Shown: positions 51,214-59,713, numbered from the stretch's first letter. The stretch: DNA of 64,000 nucleotides from Hadarchaeum sp964343275 (GCA_964343275.1 CAYFIY010000001.1:1-64000); one strand, 5' to 3'. Notes: generated from the letters alone by a model not told the origin. Program-made: numbers and translations.

Positions 51214-52535
51214 TTGGTGAACTCCGTTATCTTTCGCTGGAAGAGGGCTTGTTTTAGCAGCTCACTTCTCCCGATCCAGTGTTTGATCGGGATAGTGAGT
51301 TTTTTCATGGCGTGTAAAAATGCGGCCTGGAAATTGTCGAATTTATGTGACTCAATTTTTAACATGTTGCGAATACTTTCTCTCACGTTCCATACTCCTA
51401 CAGGTAAGATATAACCTGGATGGATTTCGCGCAGGACTAGCGCGGACGCCTGTCTATCCTGTTGGTTCAATTTCTCCGCAACCGCTAGCCTGCATGAATA
51501 GTAGCACCCACCCACATCAGGGTAGGTATTTCTACCCCAGTATGTCTCGAAGTCTCCCATCATCGCCGGTCTGACAGCTCTTTCATCCGGATTCCAGGTG
51601 GTTCCCGGAAACCACGCCTCTATCCACTCGAAACTCCAGCGCTCTGGCATCAAGATTGCGACGTAATAGTTGTCTAGGTATCCAAAGGAGTGGACACGGT
51701 ATTCATCAATGGTCTCTTTCTGTTTTATCCGATTGATAAGATTTTGCGATAGAATCGTATCTATAGCGGTTATGCTCCACCGAGTTGGCACTAATCTTCT
51801 TTTCTTGGAAATGCCGAACATACCCAGGCTGAACGCCCGCTGTATCCTACTAACTAAAGCTCCTCCGTCGTAGAGGTTCACAACTGCGTTAGATGCCTTT
51901 AAATCACGGTCATAAAAGGCGTTCTCTATCTTGTGGTCGACAGATATGTCCGACGCTTTAAATGACCTAAGTTGAGCGGAAGGGCCAAACGGACTGATGT
52001 CGCCTCCCAAAGTTAGAGTTCCTCGAGGTACTTTGGACAGGGTTATTTCTGCATCCACGGGACGCTTGCCGAGAGCCAATTCTTGAAGAGATTCTAGTAG
52101 TCTAGTACCCGATTGGGCATCGTGTATGCTCGCTGGCGCTTTTCCTCGAATTAGTGAAAACCTATAGTCGACTATTTCTTTAATTTCCTTTCCCATCCAG
52201 AGCTCGGGGGTGTCGAGAATTCCAGTTTTTCCGCTGAAGGGCGGGACCATGGGGCCGATGGATACTTTTGGATATCCTCTTCGACCCACAAAAACTCCTG
52301 GCGGGGTTGAGCCAGAAATATGTGGAGACGTTATGCGCATATTAGTTCGAGCGAGCGACTGAGCCTTGACTATTAGTGGACAGCTCATCTTCCCGCAAAG
52401 CATCCGTCCTCCTTTACAGAGAAGGCAGATTGAGCCGGAAGGGGCTTTGTCTTGTATTTCCCTGTATCTAGAAAGTTCGCTAGCTTGTCCAGGCGTAATT
52501 ACCTCGCTTAACCACCTAATACGCGGAGATAGCAT
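51210..52535 (-). CDS. nreA: Nre-family DNA repair protein
   Basis: 441 aa. The N-terminal zinc finger ICLLCKGGRMLCGKMSC, GVFVGRRGYPKVSIGPM, and the C-terminal domain with WFPGTTWNPDERAVRP are characteristic. The C-terminal QRKITEFTK fits a PCNA-interacting motif (Q-x-x-I-x-x-F), known in this family. NreA/B proteins act in DNA damage tolerance in haloarchaea. It precedes and overlaps the SPL-like gene. Confidence 0.9.
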   Translation of the reverse strand: MLSPRIRWLSEVITPGQASELSRYREIQDKAPSGSICLLCKGGRMLCGKMSCPLIVKAQSLARTNMRITSPHISGSTPPGVFVGRRGYPKVSIGPMVPPFSGKTGILDTPELWMGKEIKEIVDYRFSLIRGKAPASIHDAQSGTRLLESLQELALGKRPVDAEITLSKVPRGTLTLGGDISPFGPSAQLRSFKASDISVDHKIENAFYDRDLKASNAVVNLYDGGALVSRIQRAFSLGMFGISKKRRLVPTRWSITAIDTILSQNLINRIKQKETIDEYRVHSFGYLDNYYVAILMPERWSFEWIEAWFPGTTWNPDERAVRPAMMGDFETYWGRNTYPDVGGCYYSCRLAVAEKLNQQDRQASALVLREIHPGYILPVGVWNVRESIRNMLKIESHKFDNFQAAFLHAMKKLTIPIKHWIGRSELLKQALFQRKITEFTK

Positions 52536-52689
52536 GGTTGTCGGACCAATTATTATTTAATATCTCAACATATGAAAAATTTGTTTTCCTGCAGATAGTT
52601 ATCCCTCCTTTTGTCCCCCCATAGAATATTTTATATGGAATAAATTAAGATTTACTAAATAGTATTTGAGAGTTGGAATAGCTAACAAT

Positions 52690-52695
52690 GGAGGT
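52690..52695 (+). promoter_or_regulatory. Shine-Dalgarno element that decides the flavodoxin start
   Basis: GGAGGT, a full-strength SD, lies exactly 6 nt before ATC 52702. No ATG, GTG or TTG follows within range in this frame. Confidence 0.75.
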
Positions 52696-52701
52696 TTTAA
52701 C

Positions 52702-53145
52702 ATCCCAAAAATCGTCGTAATTTATGACAGCATATCTGGCAACACGGAGAAATTATCTCAGGCAATAGCAGAGGGCGCACGCGAAGTTCCAGGAATGGAA
52801 GCAGACCTGATTAATGCGGAGGAAATAAAACCTGAGGAAATAGCTGAAGCCGATGCGTTCGCCTTTGGTTCGCCATCTCATTTCAGCATCATGTCTGGAA
52901 AAATATTGACCATGTTCACGAATCTCTATCCCCTTAGGCATAAAATAGCCGAAAAACCTGCCTGCGTTGTCACCGCGGGTTGTGGTGGTCAGGTTACCGT
53001 TTTGGATAACATTGATAAAGTCCTGGGTTTGTTCAATCCAAGATTCGTAAAACCCGGGGTAGTGGTTGAGGGCACTCCAAAGGAATTTGATATAGAACAG
53101 GCTAAGAAATTAGGGAAGAAGCTAGCCGAGGCCATTGAAAAATAA
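52702..53145 (+). CDS. Flavodoxin-like protein (ATC start)
   Basis: 147 aa FMN-binding fold: PKIVVIYDSISGNTEKLSQAI holds the phosphate loop (S-x-T/S-G-N-T), then AFGSPSHFSIMSGKI and CVVTAGCGGQV. Possible electron carrier or quinone reductase. The frame could start at TTG 52666, but this gives an atypical 12-residue leader that spans the SD. The codon at the family's Met position is ATC, 6 nt after GGAGGT, so initiation at ATC is the best reading. Confidence 0.85.
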   Translation: MPKIVVIYDSISGNTEKLSQAIAEGAREVPGMEADLINAEEIKPEEIAEADAFAFGSPSHFSIMSGKILTMFTNLYPLRHKIAEKPACVVTAGCGGQVTVLDNIDKVLGLFNPRFVKPGVVVEGTPKEFDIEQAKKLGKKLAEAIEK

Positions 53146-53229
53146 ATTCATTTTGGTTATAATCCTCAGGACTTTTTTTAAAAGAAGAGAAGAAAATTTT
53201 TAATGTAAAAATGTTTTTCGGCGTTCAAC

Positions 53230-54231
53230 ATGTATGATTTTGAAGAGCCTGTGGTTAGTGATTTTCTGGAGAAAACAATGGCGAAGCGAGCTGCGATACA
53301 ACTTCCGGCAGGACTTCGCAGATATTTGGTGGAGATTGAGTCTGTGTTCAAAGAGGTCGGCGTAGAAACAATCGTTTTAGCGGATAACTGCTATGGGGCA
53401 TGCGACTTGGCGGATGGGGTGGCCAAAGAATTGGGCTGTGATGTCCTCATACATTACGGTCATGCTGATTTGGGATTGAAACCAAGCTTACCCACATTAT
53501 TCGTTGAGGCGCGTATTGGAAAAAGTCCAATCACCGCAATAGGTCTTAACCTACTCATGGTGAACTTCAAGCGCGTAGGTCTGGTCACCACGGTTCAGTA
53601 TATCGGGCATCTCAGAGAGATATCGGAATTCCTCAGCTCTCGTGGGATTAAATCGATTGTTGGTAAACCTGGAAAACGAGCTAAATATCCAGGGCAAGTT
53701 CTCGGTTGCGATGTAAATTGCGCGAGGTCTATCGCCTCAGACGTAGATGGATTCATTTACGTCGGGACAGGAGAGTTCCATCCCCTAGGAGTGGCGATGG
53801 TTACTGGAAAGAAGGTATTGATTGTAAACCCACTATCTGAAGATTTTAGAATTATTGACCCAGATAATAGAAAGTTCTTGGGCAAGAGGAAGGCTGTGTT
53901 GGCAAAAGCAGCACTAGCTAAAAAATTTGGCGTAGTGGTCAGCACCAAGGCAGGTCAAGCGCGGTTCAGCGTGGCAAAAAAGTTGGTTGAAATGCTGAGG
54001 CAAAAGGGGATGGTGGCTTACCTTTTAGCCATGGATGAAATAACTCCTGATAAGATTGAAGACTTTGGGTTAGAAGCGTTCGTTTGTGTCGCATGTCCCC
54101 GCATCCCCATAGACGATTCTGAACGTTTTGAAAAACCATTGATGACTCCATTTGAAGTTATGGCCATGTTGGGGGAAGTACCATTTGAGCCTTACAGGGT
54201 AGATGAGCTTGCCCCGAGGGAGTTAAGATAA
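53230..54231 (+). CDS. dph2: Diphthamide biosynthesis enzyme Dph2
   Basis: 333 aa. Forms the first C-C bond of diphthamide on elongation factor 2 with a noncanonical SAM-cleaving Fe-S cluster. Three conserved cysteines are present: DNCYGACDLADG, GCDVNCARSI and CVACPRIPIDD near residue 285. No SD before ATG 53230; AATTTTTAATG upstream suggests a leaderless promoter. It is the first gene of the long plus-strand information-processing cluster. Confidence 0.95.
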   Translation: MYDFEEPVVSDFLEKTMAKRAAIQLPAGLRRYLVEIESVFKEVGVETIVLADNCYGACDLADGVAKELGCDVLIHYGHADLGLKPSLPTLFVEARIGKSPITAIGLNLLMVNFKRVGLVTTVQYIGHLREISEFLSSRGIKSIVGKPGKRAKYPGQVLGCDVNCARSIASDVDGFIYVGTGEFHPLGVAMVTGKKVLIVNPLSEDFRIIDPDNRKFLGKRKAVLAKAALAKKFGVVVSTKAGQARFSVAKKLVEMLRQKGMVAYLLAMDEITPDKIEDFGLEAFVCVACPRIPIDDSERFEKPLMTPFEVMAMLGEVPFEPYRVDELAPRELR

Positions 54232-54269
54232 ATTGTTTAAATCAAGAGATATATTTGGTGTGGGATAAA

Positions 54270-54848
54270 ATGGCAGAAGTAAACACAGGAGATTTTGTTG
54301 TGCCCGGGGATTTCCTAGCAACGGCAGAGGAGTTCGTGCCTGGCGACGGAGCTTATGAGGAGGATGGGAAAGTATACGTTGCAAATATGGGCGTTGTTTT
54401 GGTGGACGCCAGGACCAAGCATATTTCGGTGTTCTCCCGTACCCTCGGCGTACCAGTGTTGAAACGTGGTGATATCATAATAGGTAGAGTCGAGGATGTG
54501 AGAGAGCAGACTGCTAACGTATCTGTAGGAGCACTAAAGGGCAGGGAAGATCGTGAGCTACCTCCACCGAACAGGGGAACGATACACATATCTCAGACCA
54601 GCAACAATTACGTGAAAGACTTAAGTGGGGAGTTTAGGGTAGGAGATATCGTTCGTGCAAAGGTTCTAAACGCCAACAGAGAACCTGTTCAGCTGACCAC
54701 AGCTGGGGATGATCTCGGAGTAATAGTGGCCTCTTGCTCGATGTGTAGGTCCCCACTGATTTGGCAGGATAATAAACTTGCTTGTCAAGAGTGTGGGAAT
54801 GTGGAGTTCAGGAAAATGGCCAATGATTATCGAAAGGGAGTGCTCTGA
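54270..54848 (+). CDS. csl4: Exosome subunit Csl4
   Basis: 192 aa RNA-binding cap subunit of the archaeal exosome. N-terminal VVPGDFLATAEEFVPGDGAYEEDGKVYV, a central S1 domain (GDIIIGRVEDVREQTANVSV), and a C-terminal zinc ribbon (CSMCRSPL ... CQECGNVEF). ATG 54270 follows GGTGTGG. The TGA stop overlaps the possible ACG start of the next small gene. Confidence 0.96.
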   Translation: MAEVNTGDFVVPGDFLATAEEFVPGDGAYEEDGKVYVANMGVVLVDARTKHISVFSRTLGVPVLKRGDIIIGRVEDVREQTANVSVGALKGREDRELPPPNRGTIHISQTSNNYVKDLSGEFRVGDIVRAKVLNANREPVQLTTAGDDLGVIVASCSMCRSPLIWQDNKLACQECGNVEFRKMANDYRKGVL

Positions 54849-55048
54849 CGGCCAAGGCTAAGCGGGTTATCAATGTTCATGTAGGAGACTCTAAGAAAAT
54901 GTTGGATTTCATGAAGAAACTCGGGACTTTGAAAGCTGATTTGGAGGCTCAATCTAGACCAGGATCGGTCAGGATAGTCTTGCACGGGTCGGGTATGGAA
55001 GTTCAAGCCCTTGAGCTCAAAGTTAAAGAATTAATAAAAGCTAAATGA
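54848..55048 (+). CDS. 66-aa protein between csl4 and rpoL (ACG start)
   Basis: The frame reads AKAKRVINVHVGDSKKMLDF, then KLGTLKADLEAQSRPGSVRIVLHGSGMEVQALELKV, a plausible small alpha/beta domain. The first ATG (in KKMLDF) would remove the first strand. The start codon at the usual overlap position is ACG: the csl4 end reads TGACG where coupled genes normally have TGATG. GGGAGTG lies 5-7 nt upstream. CTG 54845 is an alternative. No named family recalled; its place in the exosome/RNA polymerase cluster suggests RNA-related work. Confidence 0.75.
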   Translation, partial: TAKAKRVINVHVGDSKKMLDFMKKLGTLKADLEAQSRPGSVRIVLHGSGMEVQALELKVKELIKAK

Positions 55049-55072
55049 GTGATATTATCCTCTGGTGTTGAT

Positions 55073-55351
55073 ATGGAGCTAGAGTTGGTAGAGAAAGGTG
55101 AGGACAGCATTTTAGTAAAAATAGATGGTGAAGATCACACATTTAGTAACCTTCTACGCGGGGAACTGAGCAAGGACGACAACGTTGCCTCCGCGATATA
55201 TACAATAGGACACCCAATAACCGAACCCGTAAAAATTTATGTGAAGGTTAAGAACAAGTCTCCAGAACGCGCTATAATCGACGCCGCTGGACGGGTAGCG
55301 AAACAGTTGGAAGATCTCCAAAAGCAGCTACGGAAAGAGCTTAAAAAATAG
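55073..55351 (+). CDS. rpoL: RNA polymerase subunit L (Rpo11)
   Basis: 92 aa. MELELVEKGEDSILVKIDGEDHTFSNLLRGEL and the GHPITEPVKIYVK segment are typical; pairs with Rpo3 as in eukaryotic RPB11. ATG 55073 follows GGTGTT, and starting there removes the spurious leader from 55049. C-terminal helix lysine-rich. Confidence 0.96.
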   Translation: MELELVEKGEDSILVKIDGEDHTFSNLLRGELSKDDNVASAIYTIGHPITEPVKIYVKVKNKSPERAIIDAAGRVAKQLEDLQKQLRKELKK

Positions 55352-55376
55352 TAGCGATGTTTGCTTAGGGCTTCAG

Positions 55377-55982
55377 TTGCGAAGTGTTAGATTTTGGCAA
55401 ATAAAGCCGGAAATTAGGATTCTAGGCTTGGACGATGGACCGTTCGAGGATGGGTTCGGCGTCAGGGTACCTTTGGTGGGCGCGGTATTCAGGGGGGGTC
55501 GGTGGCTTGATGGTGTATTGACTAGTTCCCTAGAAAAAGACGGTACTGATGTAACTGAGCGTGTAATCGAGATGGTGAGCATGAGTCGTCATCGGGGACA
55601 GCTTAGGATATTGATGATGGACGGTGTAACTTTCGGCGGCTTTAACGTTTTGGATGTTAGGGAAGTATTCAAAAGGACAGGCTTACCAGCAATTGTTATT
55701 TCTCGGGAAATACCTAATATGGCCAAAATTAGGGAAGCCTTGAAAAATCTACCTGCTTGGCGAGATAGGTTGAAAATTATCTCGAGGACGGGCAAGATTT
55801 ATCCCGTAAAAACGAAGGCTTTGGAAAGGCCAGTCTATATGCAATTGATAGGGGTAAAGCGAACGGATGCTGAAAGTGTGGTAAAATTAAGTTCGACTCA
55901 GAGCCTTGTTCCTGAGCCCTTAAGGGTCGCTCACTTGATCGCCACTGCGATTGTTAGAGGTGAGAGTTACGGTAGGGTCTAG
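55377..55982 (+). CDS. DUF99 family protein (endonuclease V-like)
   Basis: 201 aa. IRILGLDDGPFEDGFGVRVPLVGAVFRGG with conserved acids, ILMMDGVTFGGFNVLDV, and ATAIVRGESYGRV. Distant homologue of endonuclease V; function unknown. It starts at TTG 55377 with TAGGG about 6 nt upstream. The end overlaps the signal peptidase gene. Confidence 0.88.
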   Translation: MRSVRFWQIKPEIRILGLDDGPFEDGFGVRVPLVGAVFRGGRWLDGVLTSSLEKDGTDVTERVIEMVSMSRHRGQLRILMMDGVTFGGFNVLDVREVFKRTGLPAIVISREIPNMAKIREALKNLPAWRDRLKIISRTGKIYPVKTKALERPVYMQLIGVKRTDAESVVKLSSTQSLVPEPLRVAHLIATAIVRGESYGRV

Positions 55983-56532
55983 GTCCAGAAAATTTAAACT
56001 GCGTGTGCAGTCTAGGAGGAAAATTGTCAAGGTTTTTAGGCACGATCGTGTACTGGATCCCTTAGAATTTATCTTGACGTTGGGAATCATCTACTTCTTT
56101 TTTAGCGGCGTAATGACGGCGGTTTTGGGAACGGATTCTTACTGGATGGCGGTGGTTTCACAAAGTATGAAACATGACGGCGATGGGTGGCGAAGCTACT
56201 TCGTAAACAATGGTGTGAATTCTTCCAATTTTCCCGTTCAGGGTGGATTTGAACGCGGTGATTTACTAGTCGTTCAGGGTGTTGCCAAGTTTTCGGAGCT
56301 GAACATCGGTGATGTCGTGGTACTAGATCAGGGCGGTGACGTCATCCCACTTGTTCATCGTATCGTTGCATTTTGGGAAGAATCAGGGTTGGCTCGCTTT
56401 ATAACCAAGGGCGATGCTAACAGTTCTCCGCTTTTGATTGAGAGATCAAATATACCCGAACAAATCATCGGAAAGGTGGTCTTCGCAGTCCCAAAGATAG
56501 GTTACATTGGTCTGTGGTTTCAAGGGCAGTGA
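55960..56532 (+). CDS. Signal peptidase I (S26B, archaeal type)
   Basis: About 190 aa. A cytosolic basic stretch, one TM segment (FILTLGIIYFFFSGVMTAVL), the catalytic Ser in VVSQSMKHDGDGW, HRIVAFWEE with catalytic His, and TKGDANSSP with Asp residues. Cleaves signal peptides outside the membrane. The start is uncertain: GTG 55960 or TTG 55951 lie in or before the SD GAGGTGA, and an in-frame ACG at 55969 is 5 nt after it and may be the true start. Confidence 0.88.
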   Translation: MRVTVGSRSRKFKLRVQSRRKIVKVFRHDRVLDPLEFILTLGIIYFFFSGVMTAVLGTDSYWMAVVSQSMKHDGDGWRSYFVNNGVNSSNFPVQGGFERGDLLVVQGVAKFSELNIGDVVVLDQGGDVIPLVHRIVAFWEESGLARFITKGDANSSPLLIERSNIPEQIIGKVVFAVPKIGYIGLWFQGQ

Positions 56533-56536
56533 GGAG

Positions 56537-56926
56537 ATGAAGAAACCCGATCTTGTCGTCGATGTAGTTGTCAAGGTCTTAGGAGGAGTCGTTTTAGTTA
56601 GAAGGAGAAATGACCCTTACTGTGGAAAATGGGCTTTACCAGGCGGATTTGTCAATTATGGGGAAAGGGTGGAAGCCGCGGCCGTAAGAGAAGCCAGAGA
56701 GGAGACGGGGATCAAGGTAAAATTATGTGAGCTGTTGGGGGTTTATTCGGGCCCAAATCGCGATCCCAGAGGACATGTCATCAGCGTGTGTTTTTTGGGA
56801 AAGAGACTGGGGGGAAGGCCAAAAGCTGCCAGCGATGCCAAGGAGATAAAAATATTCAAGGAGATTCCATGGAAGGAGATGGCGTTTGACCACGCGAAGA
56901 TTTTAAAAGATGCAGGATTCCAGTGA
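56537..56926 (+). CDS. NUDIX hydrolase (ADP-ribose pyrophosphatase-like)
   Basis: 129 aa. Nudix box GGFVNYGERVEAAAVREAREETGI complete. Similar to ADP-ribose pyrophosphatases that clear ADP-ribose or oxidised nucleotides. ATG 56537 follows GTGAGGAG. It overlaps no neighbour; tfs starts 4 nt after. Confidence 0.9.
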   Translation: MKKPDLVVDVVVKVLGGVVLVRRRNDPYCGKWALPGGFVNYGERVEAAAVREAREETGIKVKLCELLGVYSGPNRDPRGHVISVCFLGKRLGGRPKAASDAKEIKIFKEIPWKEMAFDHAKILKDAGFQ

Positions 56927-56930
56927 GCTT

Positions 56931-57254
56931 ATGCAATTTTGTCCAAAGTGTGGGAGACTAATGCTCCCAAAGAAAAGCGAGAAGGAGGTAATTTTGAAAT
57001 GTAGCTCATGCGGCCATACAGTAAAAAATGAAAAAATGGATGGATATAAAGTGGTCAAGAAGGCGAAGCGCGATGAGGAAATAACGCTTTTGGAAGATAA
57101 TATATCGACTTTACCCACCACTCGGGTCCGCTGCCCGAGTTGCGAAAATGACAAAGCATACTGGTGGTTAAGGCAGACCCGCTCAGCGGATGAACCAACG
57201 ACACGCTTTTACCGTTGCGTGAAGTGTGGAAAGGTATGGAGGGAGTACGCCTAG
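56931..57254 (+). CDS. tfs: Transcription elongation factor TFS
   Basis: 107 aa. N-terminal zinc ribbon MQFCPKCGRLMLP ... CSSCG and C-terminal ribbon RCPSCENDKAYWWLRQTRSADEPTTRFYRCVKCGKVW with the DE acidic tip that stimulates RNA cleavage in stalled RNA polymerase. It starts at ATG 56931. Confidence 0.96.
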   Translation: MQFCPKCGRLMLPKKSEKEVILKCSSCGHTVKNEKMDGYKVVKKAKRDEEITLLEDNISTLPTTRVRCPSCENDKAYWWLRQTRSADEPTTRFYRCVKCGKVWREYA

Positions 57255-57264
57255 GTGATCTGAA

Positions 57265-57609
57265 GTGGAAGAAATTCAACATCGAAGAGCGCCAGCCCGA
57301 CCGCGAATAATTTCGGAAATAAAAATAGGCGATGAGCGGGTGAAGATTGTGGGCTTGGTGGTGGACAAGAGAGATACCGAGTTTACCCTAGATGATGGTT
57401 CTGGGCGTCTAATTGTGGTTTTTGATGACCCTGCCCTCGCCGAAACTGTCGATATGGGCGCCAAAGTGAGAGTTATTGGGACTCCTTTAAGCGTGGCGGG
57501 TACTAACGAATTGTATGCCGAAATATCTCAGAGAGTTGATGGATTGGATTTAAATCTGTACAGTGAAGTTAGGCGCGAGGCTGAGAAACTGGAGCATGAA
57601 CTCAGGTGA
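57265..57609 (+). CDS. OB-fold nucleic-acid-binding protein
   Basis: 114 aa single OB fold (VKIVGLVVDKRDTEFTLDDGSGRLIVVF ... VRVIGTPLS), similar to small RPA-type subunits. GTG 57265 follows AGGTGATCT, a near-perfect SD. It sits between tfs and pcn, supporting a replication or repair role, though the exact partner is not shown. Confidence 0.8.
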   Translation: MEEIQHRRAPARPRIISEIKIGDERVKIVGLVVDKRDTEFTLDDGSGRLIVVFDDPALAETVDMGAKVRVIGTPLSVAGTNELYAEISQRVDGLDLNLYSEVRREAEKLEHELR

Positions 57610-57615
57610 TGAACT

Positions 57616-58371
57616 ATGGTAAGCGCTAAGATGGCGGATTCAAAGGTATGGAAGACATGTATTGGGACGATGGTAAATCTCATCGAAGAAGGGGCATTCA
57701 AGTTCACCTCAGACGGTGTGAGGATGAAGGCGATGGACCCTTCGCATGTCGCACTAGTTGACTTCGAGCTCCCAGCAGCAGCGTTCACGGAGTATAACTT
57801 CAAACAACCAGTGACGCTGGGGCTTAATCTGGCCGAAATGAACAAGGTAGTTTACCGGGCAAAGGCTGAGGATGAACTGATCCTTGAACTCGATGAAAAT
57901 ATTCATCGGCTTGCTATTATGTTCAAGGGCACTTCCACAAGAAGATTGAGCTTACCACTCATCGATGTTCGTGAGGCCGAATTACCGGAGCCAAAGATTC
58001 AGTTTACAGCCACAGCTGATATTTTGGCTGGTGTTATCCAAGATGGGCTTAGAGATGCCGAACTGATAAGTGATAATGTCAGGTTTGAACTCAATGAGAA
58101 TGGATTTTACGTCTCGGCCGTAGGGGACAAGGGAACTACCGAGCTTAAACTCGATAAAGGAGATAAGGGTCTTGTAAATCTCAGTGTTAAGGATCCAGCT
58201 CAAGCCATGTTTAACCTTAACTATTTGACGGATATGACGAAGGCTGCAACCTCTGCCGATGTGATAAAAATAAACTTGGGCACCAACCTCCCCATCCAAC
58301 TAGACTTTCCCATCGCCGAGGGAAAGGGGAAACTTCTATTCCTGCTGGCACCGCGGATTGAGTCTGAATAG
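57616..58371 (+). CDS. pcn: DNA sliding clamp PCNA
   Basis: 251 aa. Two-domain clamp monomer: WKTCIGTMVNLIEEGAFKFTSDGVRMKAMDPSHVALVDFEL, interdomain loop, PIAEGKGKLLFLLAPRIE at the C-terminus. Homotrimer ring for PolD, FEN1 and Nre; PIP-like tails are visible in DP2, FEN1 and Nre in this window. It ends in TAG, one of many TAG stops here. Confidence 0.98.
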   Translation: MVSAKMADSKVWKTCIGTMVNLIEEGAFKFTSDGVRMKAMDPSHVALVDFELPAAAFTEYNFKQPVTLGLNLAEMNKVVYRAKAEDELILELDENIHRLAIMFKGTSTRRLSLPLIDVREAELPEPKIQFTATADILAGVIQDGLRDAELISDNVRFELNENGFYVSAVGDKGTTELKLDKGDKGLVNLSVKDPAQAMFNLNYLTDMTKAATSADVIKINLGTNLPIQLDFPIAEGKGKLLFLLAPRIESE

Positions 58372-58408
58372 GCTCTAACTAGAAATAGTTAAATCAGAAG
58401 CCGCCAAA

Positions 58409-58423
58409 TAGATCTATATAATT
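58409..58423 (+). promoter_or_regulatory. TATA-like element before priL
   Basis: AGATCTATATAATTA in the 69-nt gap after pcn could drive priL-priS-gins51 separately. Confidence 0.35.
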
Positions 58424-58440
58424 AGTTTGGTGGGCTGAAC

Positions 58441-59703
58441 TTGCTCGCTCCTGAATATTTAGCAGTGCTGGACCCTTTTGCGGTCGAGGCTAAAAATATA
58501 GTTGGATCTTCGCAGCCTGTCGAAACCATGCCTCGAGAGATTATCGAGCGAGCCGTAAAAAGACTGAAGTGGTCGACTAGGGAGATGTTAGTTGAGCCAA
58601 TTTTAGAAAATATTCGCGAAGAGGTGCTTTCATTTTACCTGATGTGTCAGGCTATCGCGTCGGTTTCATTTCCGGGCTCGCATGAGGTACGCATTATCAG
58701 CAACGCCACTAGGGATACTGTAAGATACAGGATGTTTGATATCTTCAAGAGAGGTCAAGGAGAGCTGTGCATGGAGGCAGTCAAACGTTCAATGAGGATT
58801 CAGGAATTTCAAAATGTTGAAGGTATTAAGATAGGTGGGTTTGAAATTCCAAAGGGTGATTTTTACAAGTTACGAGATCAGAAGCTTGCTGAGGATGATA
58901 TAGACACTGTGGACGATCGAATTCTTCCCCAGTATCTGCCTAAATACACGGTGTTTTGGACAGATTTGGCTCCATTGCTGAAACACAGGCGCAAGGAACT
59001 GACCAGGCTGTATCTGGTCGGCGGCTGGGCCGTGATCACGCCGCGAGATCTTTGGGATCTCTATGCAAATTTCATCGCCGTTAGAACTGAGGAATATATT
59101 CAGTTAGTCTACGAGCGAATGTTGGAGTCTGGAGCTCAACCTTCGGGAGTACTTGCTGAGGTCGGCGAGAGAATTTCGTCCATTTTACCTAAAGATGTAG
59201 GGTTTCGGGATAGTTTCGCTTGGGCTCAAGCTGGGAAGCTGCTCCCTGAATTTTTCCCTCCGTGTATCAAACTAGCCTTAAACGGTGTCGGCGCGGGTTT
59301 AAGGAATTATGCCGTAATGATGTTGTTGACACCGTTTCTTTCATATGCTCGAGTTGCTCCGTCCGGAAAGATCGCCAATCGGATGGCGGACTTCATCAAG
59401 GATATCTCGATTGTGCGTGGTGAGATTGCCCCACAGATTGTTGAGGCGGCAGAGAGGTGCAATCCCCCTTTGTTTAAAGATCAGCCTCAAGAAAAAGCTG
59501 GTATTTTTTACCACATGGGTTTCGGAATGACTGCCGAGCCGTTACTCTCCGATTCTGGGAGGTCCAAATGGTACCGAATGCCTAACTGTAACAAAATTCA
59601 GATGTCGGCACCACCTCTCTGTAAACCTGATGAGTTCTGTCGGAAGATAAAGAATCCATTGACCTACTACTTTAGAAAACGGTCTGAAGCGAGGGCCGGG
59701 TGA
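58441..59703 (+). CDS. priL: DNA primase large subunit PriL
   Basis: 420 aa. N-terminal helical domain and a C-terminal Fe-S domain with four Cys: PPCIKLAL, ERCNPPLF, PNCNKIQ and DEFCRKIKNPLTYY. Assists PriS in primer synthesis. It starts at TTG 58441 after GGTGGGCT. priS follows 10 nt downstream. Confidence 0.95.
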   Translation: MLAPEYLAVLDPFAVEAKNIVGSSQPVETMPREIIERAVKRLKWSTREMLVEPILENIREEVLSFYLMCQAIASVSFPGSHEVRIISNATRDTVRYRMFDIFKRGQGELCMEAVKRSMRIQEFQNVEGIKIGGFEIPKGDFYKLRDQKLAEDDIDTVDDRILPQYLPKYTVFWTDLAPLLKHRRKELTRLYLVGGWAVITPRDLWDLYANFIAVRTEEYIQLVYERMLESGAQPSGVLAEVGERISSILPKDVGFRDSFAWAQAGKLLPEFFPPCIKLALNGVGAGLRNYAVMMLLTPFLSYARVAPSGKIANRMADFIKDISIVRGEIAPQIVEAAERCNPPLFKDQPQEKAGIFYHMGFGMTAEPLLSDSGRSKWYRMPNCNKIQMSAPPLCKPDEFCRKIKNPLTYYFRKRSEARAG

Positions 59704-59713
59704 GGTAATTCGG

